A DNA stretch of 64,000 nucleotides from Turneriella parva DSM 21527 (GCF_000266885.1 NC_018020.1:3658001-3722000); one strand, 5' to 3'. Counted from the first letter of the stretch, positions 1-7,463 are shown. Made by a program: numbers and translations. Notes: generated by a model not told the origin, from the letters alone.

Positions 1-159
1 GAATTTACGATTGGTCACGCATGGCGAAAAAATGTATACGAAAGTGTTGCTTGCTCGTCGATTGAAGAGTATACAATACTCAGGTATATTGGGAAATGTT
101 TGAAACAGGCTGAAATGCCAAATACTATTTTTCCCATGGCTGAAGATCTGGCAAAGTAG
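1..159 (+). CDS. C-terminal end of an unidentified cassette gene (5' truncated by window)
   Basis: Frame 1 is open from the first base and closes at a TAG at 157-159, about 50 bases before the first attC site, which is where integron cassette genes normally end. The visible 52 residues include the stretch NVYESVACSSIEEYTILRYI and end in MAEDLAK. No family is recognised from this fragment. The hairpin at 171-184 follows directly. Confidence 0.55.
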   Translation, partial: EFTIGHAWRKNVYESVACSSIEEYTILRYIGKCLKQAEMPNTIFPMAEDLAK

Positions 160-170
160 ATTGGGCGCTC

Positions 171-184
171 GCGCATCCTTGCGC
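171..184. other. small hairpin with ATCCTT loop
   Basis: GCGC, loop ATCCTT, GCGC. The stem is only 4 bp, but the six-base loop is the same as in the longer hairpins at 7417, 9037 and 9752. It lies between the partial gene and its attC site. Confidence 0.45.
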
Positions 185-207
185 TCACTCACAGGTGCGA
201 CAACAGC

Positions 208-403
208 AGAGAACACGTTTTACCTGCTGCGCTCGCTGCGGTGCCGTAGCTCCTCGCGTGCTCGGCCACTCCGCGCCGAAGATGCCCTGCGCCCGCCGGC
301 CAGTGGGCCTGCATTGGCGGGCTCGGGCAGGCGCTTCGGGCACATTTTTGCTTGTGTCTAAGAAGCCACAAGCAAAAACGTCAAGGTAAAACCAACGTTG
401 TCG
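208..403 (+). repeat. attC site 0 (196 bp)
   Basis: The left core ends in AAC (212-214) and the right core starts with GTT (397-399). Inside are the paired arms GTTTTACC and GGTAAAAC, and a distal stem in which TTTTTGCTTG near 345 pairs with CAAGCAAAAA near 370. The body is nearly identical to attC sites 5 and 11. The recombination point should be between G397 and T398. Confidence 0.88.
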
Positions 404-414
404 GCCATTCATTT

Positions 415-1212
415 ATGAAATTAACTTTTCTAAAAGCACCAACCCTGTTAGCGTTAATGATTTCAACGCTAGCAGCAAAACCCATAAAACCTCAGGACAT
501 AATTATCGTCGAAATAACTTCGCAAGACGTTGGAGTAAGGTTGAAATCTGTAGAAGAGTATGATACAAATCGACTTGTTAGACACGCTTTTCGGACCGCC
601 TCAGCAGAGTTTCTAAGGCGGGCGCAAGGGAAATCGAAATTTATACTAATAGATATGTGGTATCCCGACTTACTCGAAATGCCAAGCGACGAGTCTTTAT
701 TGGCTGCCCTCAAACTGTCTCCCCGTATTACTTTCGCCTCTGGGGGGCCGCATAATCAAAGGTTTGAAAAATCGCTTTCACATTTTGCTGAAGCTATTCC
801 AGAAATGGGGCATATCCTGCTGAATGCGGAAGATCCGTCCGTGTTCTTTTTTTTTCCGACCCTATGCACTGAAGACTCAGATTGGCCTGCTAACAAACAT
901 CCCTGCCCGGTGAAATTTCAGCAAAAGCACATAGCATTATTGGCGGCGGAGAAGTACCTTGGGATTGAATTATCTTTTGAACCGGGCAGTATTTTTTGGG
1001 TGCCGAGAAACGAGTTTAAGAGGTTCCACCGCATAACCTATTCAAGCTTCAAGAAGAATCCCAAAGTCATTGATAATAAGTTAGTAATCTTGATAAGTAA
1101 ACCATTCCCACACACAGATATGTTTGATATTCCTGGACGCGGCAGAATATCGGGCTCCGAAATTTTAGCCATGATGATAGTATTTTACTCGCAAGATCTT
1201 TCTGCAAAATGA
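415..1212 (+). CDS. secreted CHASE2-like domain protein
   Basis: A 265-aa product beginning with a short basic N-terminus and a hydrophobic stretch (LLALMISTLA), consistent with a signal peptide. The body resembles a stand-alone CHASE2 extracytoplasmic sensor domain: an IDMWYPD strand, a central FPTLCTEDSDWP segment, a KFQQKHIALLAAEKYLG helix and a C-terminal PHTDMFDIPGRGRISGSEI motif like the end of CHASE2. No downstream signalling domain is attached, which is unusual for CHASE2. The ATG at 415 is chosen because it precedes the signal-like segment; it lies only 18 bases from the recombination point and has no clear ribosome-binding site. Sole gene of cassette A. The fold assignment is by eye. 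Confidence 0.6.
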   Translation: MKLTFLKAPTLLALMISTLAAKPIKPQDIIIVEITSQDVGVRLKSVEEYDTNRLVRHAFRTASAEFLRRAQGKSKFILIDMWYPDLLEMPSDESLLAALKLSPRITFASGGPHNQRFEKSLSHFAEAIPEMGHILLNAEDPSVFFFFPTLCTEDSDWPANKHPCPVKFQQKHIALLAAEKYLGIELSFEPGSIFWVPRNEFKRFHRITYSSFKKNPKVIDNKLVILISKPFPHTDMFDIPGRGRISGSEILAMMIVFYSQDLSAK

Positions 1213-1217
1213 ACGGC

Positions 1218-1411
1218 CGACAACAAATTTTACGCGCTGCGCCGCGACCACTTCGTTGGGTCGCGTGCTCGGGTCTCCGCGGCAAAGATCGCGGACGACG
1301 CGCACACCGGGAGGTGTGTTTTCGCGCGTCGCCGCGAGCCGCTCCGACCACATTTTGACTTGCTGTGAAGACACAGCAAGTCAAAACGTCAGCGTAAAAT
1401 CAACGTTAGAC
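1218..1411 (+). repeat. attC site 1 (194 bp)
   Basis: Left core AAC at 1222-1224, right core GTTAGAC at 1405-1411, which fits the GTTRRRY consensus exactly. This is the second sequence class of attC body (GCGCTGCGCCGCGACC in the left arm). The distal stem pairs CATTTTGACTTGCTG with CAGCAAGTCAAAACG. Confidence 0.88.
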
Positions 1412-1440
1412 GCCATTTTGTGATGTAAGAGATTTCATAC

Positions 1441-2058
1441 ATGAGTAGCAACATATTCAAAGACAGCAAAACACGAGATTTCTGGGTTTGGATCGATCCG
1501 ACCAACTTCATGACAAAGCATCAAGTCACGCTTGCTGGCAGTTTTACTTCCGCCGGCACAACTGATACTCAAGAAAACTTGATGTTCACCCCAAATCCGA
1601 ATTTCCGGGCTGCCATTAGCCCATTTCAAAGTGGGCTGACAATACGCTATATAGCCGAATATAATTTGGAAATCCACAGAAAGCATTCATTTATGAATTA
1701 CCCTTCGAGGCTCCAGGCGATTTTTCTATTCGACTCAGAAGCAGAGGCCAATAAATATCGAGAAAGACATATGGCCCACGTCGGCAATCGGCTATTGAAA
1801 AAGGTTAAGACTTATGCCGGCTACACCTTCTCAAGGCATGATTCAAGTTGGGTTGATTTTATGAGAATAGGGCATTCTATGGACTCCGACACTATTCGCA
1901 CAATTTCCGAATCATATTGGCGTGGCGATGCAACCGCGGCAAATAGCCTGAAATCAATGGGCCAAGATTGGTCACAAGACCCGATATACGAGATACTCTT
2001 TATTGGCAGAGTTGACTTTTATGATAAATCACTCCCTATCTCACAAAACGGCGTCTAA
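1441..2058 (+). CDS. cassette protein, DUF2441-like (tentative)
   Basis: A 205-aa soluble protein with no signal peptide or membrane segment. The middle (SRLQAIFLFDSEAEANKYRE, about residues 87-106) and the later WVDFMRIG and SYWRGD segments recall small DUF2441-type proteins, but I cannot confirm this. The gene starts at an ATG 34 bases into the cassette. Its TAA stop is supplied by the attC left core itself (GTCTAAC), so the coding region overlaps the recombination site. AT-richer than the core genome, as usual for cassette genes. Function unknown. Confidence 0.7.
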   Translation: MSSNIFKDSKTRDFWVWIDPTNFMTKHQVTLAGSFTSAGTTDTQENLMFTPNPNFRAAISPFQSGLTIRYIAEYNLEIHRKHSFMNYPSRLQAIFLFDSEAEANKYRERHMAHVGNRLLKKVKTYAGYTFSRHDSSWVDFMRIGHSMDSDTIRTISESYWRGDATAANSLKSMGQDWSQDPIYEILFIGRVDFYDKSLPISQNGV

Positions 2059-2276
2059 CAAAATTTACCCGCTGCGCTCGCTGCGGTGCCGTAGCTCCTC
2101 GCGTGCTCGGGTCTGCGCGGCAAGGATCGCGGACGGCGCGCAAGCGGGACGCTTGCTTTTGCGCGCCGCCGCGAGCCGCTCCGACCACATTGATGGTGCT
2201 TAATATGCGGCTTTTCAAATAAGGCCGGTTTTATTGTGTGGCACACCATCAACGTCGGGTAAATTCCGCGTTGGCT
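2053..2276 (+). repeat. attC site 2 (224 bp)
   Basis: Left core TCTAAC ends at 2059; right core GTTGGCT is at 2270-2276. One of the longer sites: its tip carries a long arm TTGATGGTG near 2190 pairing with CACCATCAA near 2245. The body shares the GCTGCGGTGCCGTAGCTCC block with sites 0 and 5. Confidence 0.85.
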
Positions 2277-2298
2277 GAAATAATTGCGCCTTTGTCCT

Positions 2299-2319
2299 GC
2301 GTCGCCTTCGTGGCGACGC
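2299..2319. other. hairpin upstream of cassette C gene
   Basis: Perfect 8-bp stem GCGTCGCC / GGCGACGC with a TTCGT loop, about 50 bases before the gene at 2373. There is no U-tract, so it is not a clear intrinsic terminator on the + strand; it could isolate the gene from upstream transcription. Confidence 0.55.
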
Positions 2320-2372
2320 GGCTACGATTTGAGATTTAAAGCCAATGCTAATCAAATTCATTTACATGATAG

Positions 2373-3044
2373 ATGGCAATCGAGAAAAATGAGAATTTAC
2401 AGAGGTTAAGACGATTTATGCAAATATCGCAATCAGAAAAAAACACACCTCAACTCACCATTACCATCAATGCGGTAATAGACGCCGTCTGGCACGCTCT
2501 TCGCCATAAAGAGAAACTAATGCAGTGGCATGGTTGGGCTACGCCCAGCCTTGAAGATGAGATAAATACGATTTATTTTACTGATGTGAAAGAAGAAACT
2601 GATGATGTTCAGAAGTATAAGCTTGTAGTGAACGGCGGTGATACTTTCATCCTTAAGTCTGACCAAGACGCCACAAACTTAACACTCGTAAGAGCTGGGC
2701 TTAGTGGTAACATTGAATGGGATGCATACTACGGTAATATTACAGAGGGTTGGGTCTCATTTATAGAGCAGCTGCGCTTTTTGCTTGAACATTCGCCAAA
2801 GATCCCTCGAAAAACAACTTTTAACAAGAAGAAGTTGGTTAGGGAAGAGATCATATCACAGTTGAATCTTTCGGACCTGACGGAAGGTACTAAATTCAAA
2901 GGGCAGCTCGAGGGTGAGATGCTTTCTGGAGAAGTATGGTTCAATACGCTAAACCAACTTGGTCTTGTAGTCAATGATTGGGGACCAGGTTTGTCAATTA
3001 TACAGTTCAGCGAGAATTGTTGCATTGATACCGAATTTAAGTAG
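2373..3044 (+). CDS. SRPBCC (START/AHSA1-like) domain protein
   Basis: 223 aa, cytosolic. After about 28 residues the sequence TITINAVIDAVWHAL followed by LMQWHGWATPSLEDEI is typical of the first strand and helices of the SRPBCC ligand-binding fold, and GWVSFIEQLRFLLEH matches the long C-terminal helix. A second segment (about 150-223) is a smaller domain of unknown type. These folds bind hydrophobic ligands; none can be inferred here. The start at 2373 is the first ATG; an alternative at 2418 would shorten the product by 15 residues. Sole gene of cassette C. Confidence 0.65.
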   Translation: MAIEKNENLQRLRRFMQISQSEKNTPQLTITINAVIDAVWHALRHKEKLMQWHGWATPSLEDEINTIYFTDVKEETDDVQKYKLVVNGGDTFILKSDQDATNLTLVRAGLSGNIEWDAYYGNITEGWVSFIEQLRFLLEHSPKIPRKTTFNKKKLVREEIISQLNLSDLTEGTKFKGQLEGEMLSGEVWFNTLNQLGLVVNDWGPGLSIIQFSENCCIDTEFK

Positions 3045-3127
3045 CAAAGGTTGGACCTTTTTGGATCCTCACGCTTGGTTTCTCGCCGCCCGGCCCTCCT
3101 ATACGGGGTCACAGGCGCAATTACTTC

Positions 3128-3344
3128 AGCCAACAAATTTTACGCGCTGCGCCGCGACCGCTCCGCTGGGTCGCGTGCTCGGGTCTTCGCGGCGAGAGAT
3201 CGCGGATGACGCGCACACCGGGAGGTGTGTTTTCGCGCCTCACCGCGAGCCGCTACGACCACATTTTTTGACGCGAATCGGCTTTACAGATTGAATAATT
3301 GACACAGGCGTCAAAAAACGTCAGCGTAAAATCCAACGTTTGGT
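3128..3344 (+). repeat. attC site 3 (217 bp)
   Basis: Left core GCCAAC ends at 3134, right core GTTTGGT begins at 3338. Class 2 body. The tip contains the stem TTTTTGACGC / GCGTCAAAAA enclosing GGCTTTACAGATTGAA, a loop segment also present in attC site 4 despite a different stem. Confidence 0.85.
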
Positions 3345-3360
3345 GCAATGCGCTAATTTT

Positions 3361-4020
3361 ATGCAAAACTATGAAACGCTGTACTATTTTGTAACGGGCC
3401 TATTGGCTCTATACTTTGCGAACAAAGTTCATGAAATGCTAAGGGGCAGTGACTTAAATCGATTAAGGCGGTCTTTATCGGCCACTAATTTCTCTATGCT
3501 TGCGGAATCCGCTGATTCGATTGAAATGTGTCTTGCATTTCCAGAAAGATTACGACCATTGATTAACTCTTCGTATGACTTTGGTCGTGGCGTGTCTGGC
3601 TTTCTTTCTGAGATGCCGTTAAATCGGCGCGAAGAATATTCCCGTATTGTCTTTGCGTTATACTCTCGTTTGCCAAACATTATCCCAAAGGATCCTTCCC
3701 TGATCCTGTCAAATTTCTATGACCTTGAAGCGAAGCCAAATTTACCAAGAAAGGTCCATAAGCTGCCTTTCCAAAAAACGCCATGGTTCATAGCCGGTAC
3801 CTCAGAAGAACTATTCAAAAAGATTTTCGTGCCAGAGCTGATAGGCTTGCTGGATGGGCTTGCTACTGGCAAAAAACATCCAATTTTTATCCTGCAGTTG
3901 GAGTTAGGTCGCTTCCTTTCCTTAATAATCATCAATGCCCCGGAAAAAGCATCCGAGTTTGCGCATGTAGTAGAACAATTTGTAAAAATCAAAACTTACA
4001 TCGAAGCGCACTGCACCTAA
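3361..4020 (+). CDS. membrane-anchored cassette protein of unknown function
   Basis: 219 aa. The N-terminus (TLYYFVTGLLALYFA, residues 5-19) is a single predicted membrane segment, followed by a basic loop and a mostly helical cytosolic region. A second apolar stretch, FLSLIIINAPE, lies near the C-terminus. No family recognised. The ATG at 3361 directly precedes the membrane segment and is preferred over an upstream in-frame GTT-proximal start. The TAA stop lies in the attC left core (ACCTAAC). Sole gene of cassette D. Confidence 0.65.
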   Translation: MQNYETLYYFVTGLLALYFANKVHEMLRGSDLNRLRRSLSATNFSMLAESADSIEMCLAFPERLRPLINSSYDFGRGVSGFLSEMPLNRREEYSRIVFALYSRLPNIIPKDPSLILSNFYDLEAKPNLPRKVHKLPFQKTPWFIAGTSEELFKKIFVPELIGLLDGLATGKKHPIFILQLELGRFLSLIIINAPEKASEFAHVVEQFVKIKTYIEAHCT

Positions 4021-4230
4021 CAAAATTTACCTGCTGCGCTCCCTGCGGTGCCGTGGCTCCTCGGGTGCTCGGCCCTACGCGCCCAGGATGCCCTGCGCCC
4101 GGCCAAGCGGGAGCTTGGTTTTGCCGGGCTCGGGCAGGCGCTCCGGGCACATTTGGTGACGCAAAATGGCTTTACAGATTGAAATAATGACACGAGCGTC
4201 ACCAAACGTCAGGTAAATTCCGCGTTGGGT
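4015..4230 (+). repeat. attC site 4 (216 bp)
   Basis: Left core ACCTAAC (4015-4021) fits RYYYAAC exactly and right core GTTGGGT (4224-4230) fits GTTRRRY exactly. The distal stem TTGGTGACGC / GCGTCACCAA encloses GGCTTTACAGATTGAA. The left part is the template for recognising the truncated attC site 12. Confidence 0.9.
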
Positions 4231-4263
4231 GCCATAACGAATGACATGAGCAGGAGTCGTAAG

Positions 4264-4845
4264 ATGTGTAGAATGTTAGTTTTGACCGTGTTGAAACTGT
4301 TTTTGTCAGTGCTCGTCTTAAGTTGTACAAAGCCTAGTTTACCGACAATATCTGAGGAAACGACCTGCGATAGATTGCAGAAAGCCACTGCAAGCTTGAA
4401 TTCGAGGCAAAGGAAAGACTATGAGTCAGCCGGGTTCATACAACCGTGGCGGGCTAATTTTGTCTTAGTTTCAGAGAAGTTCAGCATCAACTGCGATCTC
4501 CGATATCATTCCGGGCTCTTTTTAGCACATAAGATAAATGAAACTCAATTGTCGGATAACCTAAGGCAATTCGTTTCAAAACATCAATGTGCAATGTCCA
4601 ATATAGTCCTGGCAGCCACAAAGACAAATGTCTGGCGGGGGGCTGGTGAGCATGATATTTTTCTCACGATTTCCGATGAACTAATGCCTTGCTGGGCGGA
4701 AGTTGCGACTGATGAGATGCTTGTTGCAAATTCAGTGAATTTCAAGTTACTGCATCGACAGATGATACTGTCCCCTAGTAGCAGGCTGATTCCGATTTTG
4801 GAGAAAGAGTTGAACAACCCTCAGGGAAATCTTGTATCAGCCTGA
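4264..4845 (+). CDS. putative lipoprotein, probably truncated by an in-frame TGA
   Basis: 194 aa from the ATG at 4264, preceded by AGGAG at a good distance. The N-terminus MCRMLVLTVLKLFLSVLVLS followed by C is a lipoprotein signal peptide with lipobox (LVLSC). Several Cys residues follow (ETTCDRL, SINCDL, HQCAMS, MPCWAE), suggesting disulphides in an exported domain. The same reading frame continues past the TGA at 4843-4845 for another 62 codons to a TAG at 5032, almost at the attC site, so the ancestral gene was probably 257 aa. No family recognised. Sole gene of cassette E. Confidence 0.65.
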   Translation: MCRMLVLTVLKLFLSVLVLSCTKPSLPTISEETTCDRLQKATASLNSRQRKDYESAGFIQPWRANFVLVSEKFSINCDLRYHSGLFLAHKINETQLSDNLRQFVSKHQCAMSNIVLAATKTNVWRGAGEHDIFLTISDELMPCWAEVATDEMLVANSVNFKLLHRQMILSPSSRLIPILEKELNNPQGNLVSA

Positions 4846-5034
4846 GGGGCACACATTTTGCTGCACAATGCTGGCATAAATAGACCTTTCAAGCCTTTCG
4901 ACCATGTGAATCCGAAATTCTTCTTTAGACCTAAGGAAGAATATCTGGAAATCCATAGGCGACTAATTAGCAAACCAGGCCCAATTAGTCCCAACGAACT
5001 ATGGGCTCTTCTCAATGCTGGCGATCCGCTATAG
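4846..5034 (+). other. in-frame continuation of the cassette E gene beyond TGA
   Basis: 63 codons in the frame of the preceding gene, open until TAG at 5032-5034. The encoded stretch (PFDHVNPKFFFRPKEEYLEI, then SPNELWALLNAGDPL) is protein-like and ends 22 bases before the attC left core, the normal place for a cassette gene to stop. A TTG at 4858 could also start a separate 58-aa product. Most likely a nonsense mutation split one gene. Confidence 0.5.
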
Positions 5035-5055
5035 ACTCTGTAAATTCGTTACGGC

Positions 5056-5251
5056 ACCCAACACGTTTTACCTGCTGCGCTCGCTGCGGTGCCGTAGCTC
5101 CTCGCGTGCTCGGCCACTCCGCGCCGAAGATGCCCTGCGCCCGCCGGCCTGTGGGCCTGCATTGGCGGGCTCGGGCAGGCGCTCCGGGCACATTTTTGCT
5201 TGTGTCGAAGACGCCACAAGCAAAAACGTCAAGGTAAAACCAACGTTGTCT
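5056..5251 (+). repeat. attC site 5 (196 bp)
   Basis: Left core ACCCAAC (5056-5062), right core GTT at 5245-5247. Body almost identical to attC site 0, including the distal TTTTTGCTTGTG / CACAAGCAAAAA stem. Confidence 0.9.
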
Positions 5252-5275
5252 GACATTGTCGCGCTTCTCTTATCT

Positions 5276-5295
5276 CACCCGCATCCGTGCGGGTG
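5276..5295. other. hairpin with ATCCGT loop upstream of cassette F gene
   Basis: Perfect 7-bp stem CACCCGC / GCGGGTG with the six-base loop ATCCGT, one base different from the ATCCTT loop found elsewhere in the array. About 50 bases upstream of the gene start. Confidence 0.55.
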
Positions 5296-5345
5296 CGGCT
5301 AATCTGATTGACGACTTCATCGGGCACCGGAGTCTTTTCCCGCTT

Positions 5346-5891
5346 ATGAAAAAATTTTTACTTATCGCCCTGATCTGGAGCTCTTCTCCTTGCCTTTTTG
5401 GGGCAGAAAAAGTCCAATGCCAAACAGGCGCATATAGTAAAGATTCTGACCCTGCTGGTACGAATATTCGGGAATCTCCTAATGGCAAAATCCTGACCGC
5501 AATTCCCAGCGATACGGTTTTTTCAATCATTGGGTATAAAGACGGTTGGTTTGAAGTAACAGATTTTGAGTATTATGTTCATGATTCCCCCGATATAGCT
5601 TTTGCGAAACGCATGAAACATAAAATTTCTGGAGAAAAGGCAACCATACCTGGCTTGAAAGGTTGGATTCACCGAAAACATGTAGATGTTCATTTTGGTA
5701 TTAGCTCTCCAATTAGAGTCAGAAAAGTACCCGATGAAGAAAGCATATTGTCGTTTTTGCTGCGATATCCTAATCCAGAAGGCCCAGATGAAATCCTTGA
5801 ATGTTCAGGGAGATATTTGAAGATAAAGGTAAAGCATAGAACCGGTTGGATAGACCAGTTTTGCACTAATACCCTAAGTAACTGTGTTTAA
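5346..5891 (+). CDS. secreted SH3-like domain protein
   Basis: 181 aa. The ATG at 5346 opens a clear signal peptide (MKKFLLIALIWSSSPCLFGA). The mature part begins with the bacterial SH3 pattern: GTNIRESPNGKILTAIPSDT, then VFSIIGYKDGWFEVTDFEY, and a further GLKGWIHRKHVD motif; a second weaker repeat runs from SPIRVRKVPDEE to RTGWIDQFC. Bacterial SH3 domains usually bind cell-wall or protein ligands in the periplasm. An upstream in-frame start at 5256 would bury the signal peptide and is rejected. Hairpins lie on both sides (5276 and 5910). Sole gene of cassette F. Confidence 0.75.
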   Translation: MKKFLLIALIWSSSPCLFGAEKVQCQTGAYSKDSDPAGTNIRESPNGKILTAIPSDTVFSIIGYKDGWFEVTDFEYYVHDSPDIAFAKRMKHKISGEKATIPGLKGWIHRKHVDVHFGISSPIRVRKVPDEESILSFLLRYPNPEGPDEILECSGRYLKIKVKHRTGWIDQFCTNTLSNCV

Positions 5892-5909
5892 TAGTCTAAG
5901 ACAAAAAGA

Positions 5910-5937
5910 GTCACGCCGACCTCCATGCCGGCGTGAC
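5910..5937 (+). terminator. hairpin after cassette F gene
   Basis: GTCACGCCG / CGGCGTGAC, a 9-bp stem, 18 bases after the stop codon. It has no U-tract on the + strand, but ACAAAAAGAG on its 5' side gives TTTTT after the stem when read on the - strand, so it may end transcription arriving from either side. Confidence 0.55.
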
Positions 5938-5950
5938 GCGCGACAACGTC

Positions 5951-6173
5951 AGACAACAAAATTTACCCGCTGCGCGCGCGACCACTCCGTTGGGTCGCGT
6001 GCTCGGCCTCGGTCGCCAAGAGTCGTTGACGCCCGACAAACGGGACGTTTGTTTGGTCGGGCGCAACGAGGCGACCTTCGGCAAATCGATAGTGCATCAA
6101 GTCGCGGCTTTCGAATGAAGACCGCATCTATTGTGCGATGCACTATCGACTTCGGGTAAATTCCACGCTGCCC
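5951..6173 (+). repeat. attC site 6 (223 bp), right core mutated to GCT
   Basis: Left core GACAAC ends at 5957. The right core at 6167 reads GCTGCCC instead of GTTNNNY, although the matching left core of the same cassette (ending 6446) keeps AAC. The distal stem TCGATAGTGCATC / GATGCACTATCGA is long and nearly perfect. Confidence 0.8.
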
Positions 6174-6446
6174 GCCATGCCTATGCGTGGCCGAAGAATA
6201 GAAGAAGCACTGTGTGCAGTCGAGCTTGCGGCTTGCTATTTGGGTGAAGATTAGAGTTTGGCGACTGGCGCAAGCACGACTGCTCGGTAGGCGCTCCTGA
6301 TATCGAGGTTCGTGAGCGTCAGAAATCCTACTATTTGTTCGAATTCGGTATTGCGGCTTCGCAGGCCACGCATCGCGAGCTTGAAAGCAATTGGCCCCTG
6401 CCCGATCGAGGCTCTGTAGCGCTCGCTAGCCGGCACGGCGGGCAAC
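6167..6446. other. cassette G: no sense-strand gene
   Basis: A 279-bp cassette bounded by its own inverted repeat (GCTGCCCGCC-A-TGCC and GGCACGGCGGGCAAC). No + strand reading frame of any quality is present. A 64-codon - strand frame (6445 to 6251, TTG start in the cassette end, containing VGFLTLTNLDIRSAYRAVVL) fills two thirds of it and may be a reversed gene, but nothing else supports it. Confidence 0.5.
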
Positions 6447-6631
6447 AGATTTTACAAGCTGCGCCGCCATTCGCTACGCGAAAGGCGTGCTCGGTCTCGG
6501 CGACGAAGATGCGTCGACGCCCGCAGCTCAGTTGAGCTTTATTGGCGGGCGCGCCGCAGTCGCCTTCGACACAATTTGGGTTGCGCCGAAGACGGCACAC
6601 CCCAAATCGTCTAGTAAAATCTAACGTTAGG
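6440..6631 (+). repeat. attC site 7 (192 bp)
   Basis: Left core GGGCAAC (ending 6446), right core GTTAGGC (6625-6631), an exact GTTRRRY. Inner arms are ATTTTACAAGCTGCGC and GTCTAGTAAAATC. Distal stem: TTTGGGTTG near 6575 with CACCCCAAA near 6600. Confidence 0.85.
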
Positions 6632-6665
6632 CGCAATATCGCAAATTTTTTTAAGATTCCCTCAT

Positions 6666-6685
6666 CGCTGCCCTCCCTGGCAGCG
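6666..6685. other. hairpin upstream of AbrB/PIN module
   Basis: Perfect 7-bp stem CGCTGCC / GGCAGCG with the six-base loop CTCCCT, immediately upstream of the -35 box at 6690. Either an insulator against upstream transcription or an operator half-site pair. Confidence 0.5.
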
Positions 6686-6689
6686 AAAT

Positions 6690-6718
6690 TTGACAATTAT
6701 TTGCCGTTTTGTCATATA
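6690..6718 (+). promoter_or_regulatory. predicted promoter of the AbrB/PIN module
   Basis: TTGACA at 6690-6695, then a 17-base spacer and CATATA (6713-6718); TATACA at 6715 gives 19 bases. A ribosome-binding site (AAGAAGG) precedes the ATG at 6755. The cassette therefore carries its own promoter. Confidence 0.6.
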
Positions 6719-6754
6719 CAGTGTAACCTAGCAGGGTAAGAAGGTCTTACATTC

Positions 6755-7033
6755 ATGAAAAAGTACGAAATTACGAGCCTTTCTTCGAAGGGACAAATTG
6801 TTATCCCAACTCAAATCCGTAAGCGTCTAGCACTCGCCGTGGGCACAAAAATGGCCATTATGACTGATGGCAAAAACGTCCTTCTGCAGAAAATTGAACC
6901 ACCCAGAATTTCAAAGTTTAATGATCTTATTGCACGCAGCCAAGAAATTAGAAAGCAGAAGAAGTTAAAGAAAAGCGATATCCAGGCCGCCATCAAAGCA
7001 GCTCGTAAGAAGAAAGTTGCGAATAGTATTTGA
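6755..7033 (+). CDS. AbrB/MazE-family antitoxin
   Basis: 92 aa. The first 45 residues (ITSLSSKGQIVIPTQIRKRL, then VGTKMAIMTDGKNVLLQKIE) are the classic AbrB swapped-hairpin DNA-binding domain; the C-terminal half is Lys-rich and helical (KKLKKSDIQAAIKAARKKK), the usual toxin-binding tail. Expected to neutralise the PIN ribonuclease encoded next and to repress its own promoter. The toxin gene overlaps its last 17 bases. Forms cassette H. Confidence 0.85.
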   Translation: MKKYEITSLSSKGQIVIPTQIRKRLALAVGTKMAIMTDGKNVLLQKIEPPRISKFNDLIARSQEIRKQKKLKKSDIQAAIKAARKKKVANSI

Positions 7034-7418
7034 TACGAACCTGCTGATTTCGGCGATTTTCTATGGCGGCAAGCCATTGGAATTGCTGAACTTGGTCAAA
7101 AACGGAAAAATTGACGTAATTGTTACTCCTGATATCCTGTCTGAATACAAAAGGTCCTTATTCAATTTTTCTAAGGATGAGGCCATCGCGGCTGAATGGC
7201 ATTCATATTTCCGGGAGTTTGGAATCCTGGTCCAAGTTACGCGGAAATTCGATTTATGCAGGGACGCCGATGATAACAAATTTCTCAACGCGGCATATGC
7301 GGGAAAAGCTGATTTCATCGTTAGCGGTGATAAGGATTTGCGGGAAGTTCAGGGATTCCATATACCCGTAAGTACCGTGGCCGCTTTTCTAGCCACGGTT
7401 AAAGAAAAGAAAACATGA
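7017..7418 (+). CDS. PIN-domain toxin (VapC-like, COG1569 type)
   Basis: 133 aa, TTG start overlapping the antitoxin gene by 17 bases. Begins RIVFDTNLLISAIFYGG, the PIN motif with the first catalytic Asp (residue 5). Later acidic positions typical of PIN nucleases are in CRDADDNKFLNAA and FIVSGDKDL. Such toxins cleave RNA when the antitoxin is degraded. Translation is probably coupled to the antitoxin because there is no independent ribosome-binding site. A strong hairpin begins at the stop codon. Confidence 0.88.
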   Translation: MRIVFDTNLLISAIFYGGKPLELLNLVKNGKIDVIVTPDILSEYKRSLFNFSKDEAIAAEWHSYFREFGILVQVTRKFDLCRDADDNKFLNAAYAGKADFIVSGDKDLREVQGFHIPVSTVAAFLATVKEKKT

Positions 7419-7446
7419 GGCCATTGCCATCCTTGGCAATGGCCTC
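7417..7446. terminator. 12-bp hairpin with ATCCTT loop after the PIN toxin
   Basis: GAGGCCATTGCC, loop ATCCTT, GGCAATGGCCTC: a perfect stem starting inside the toxin stop codon. No U-tract follows, so it may act as a transcript-stabilising or pausing structure rather than a textbook terminator. Confidence 0.6.
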
Positions 7447-7463
7447 TATCGATGCGATACTGC

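Noticed and set aside
161-412. Short reading frames on both strands within attC sites (e.g. 161-361, 185-412, 5001-5256, 9777-9959)
   Set aside because: They recur with near-identical translations (e.g. RARPLRAEDALRPPA) because the attC DNA is repeated; they lie wholly in recombination-site sequence with no ribosome-binding sites.
4843-4845. TGA as a selenocysteine codon in the cassette E lipoprotein
   Set aside because: No selenocysteine insertion-type stem-loop was visible just after the TGA and no selenoprotein family is recognised; a nonsense mutation is simpler.
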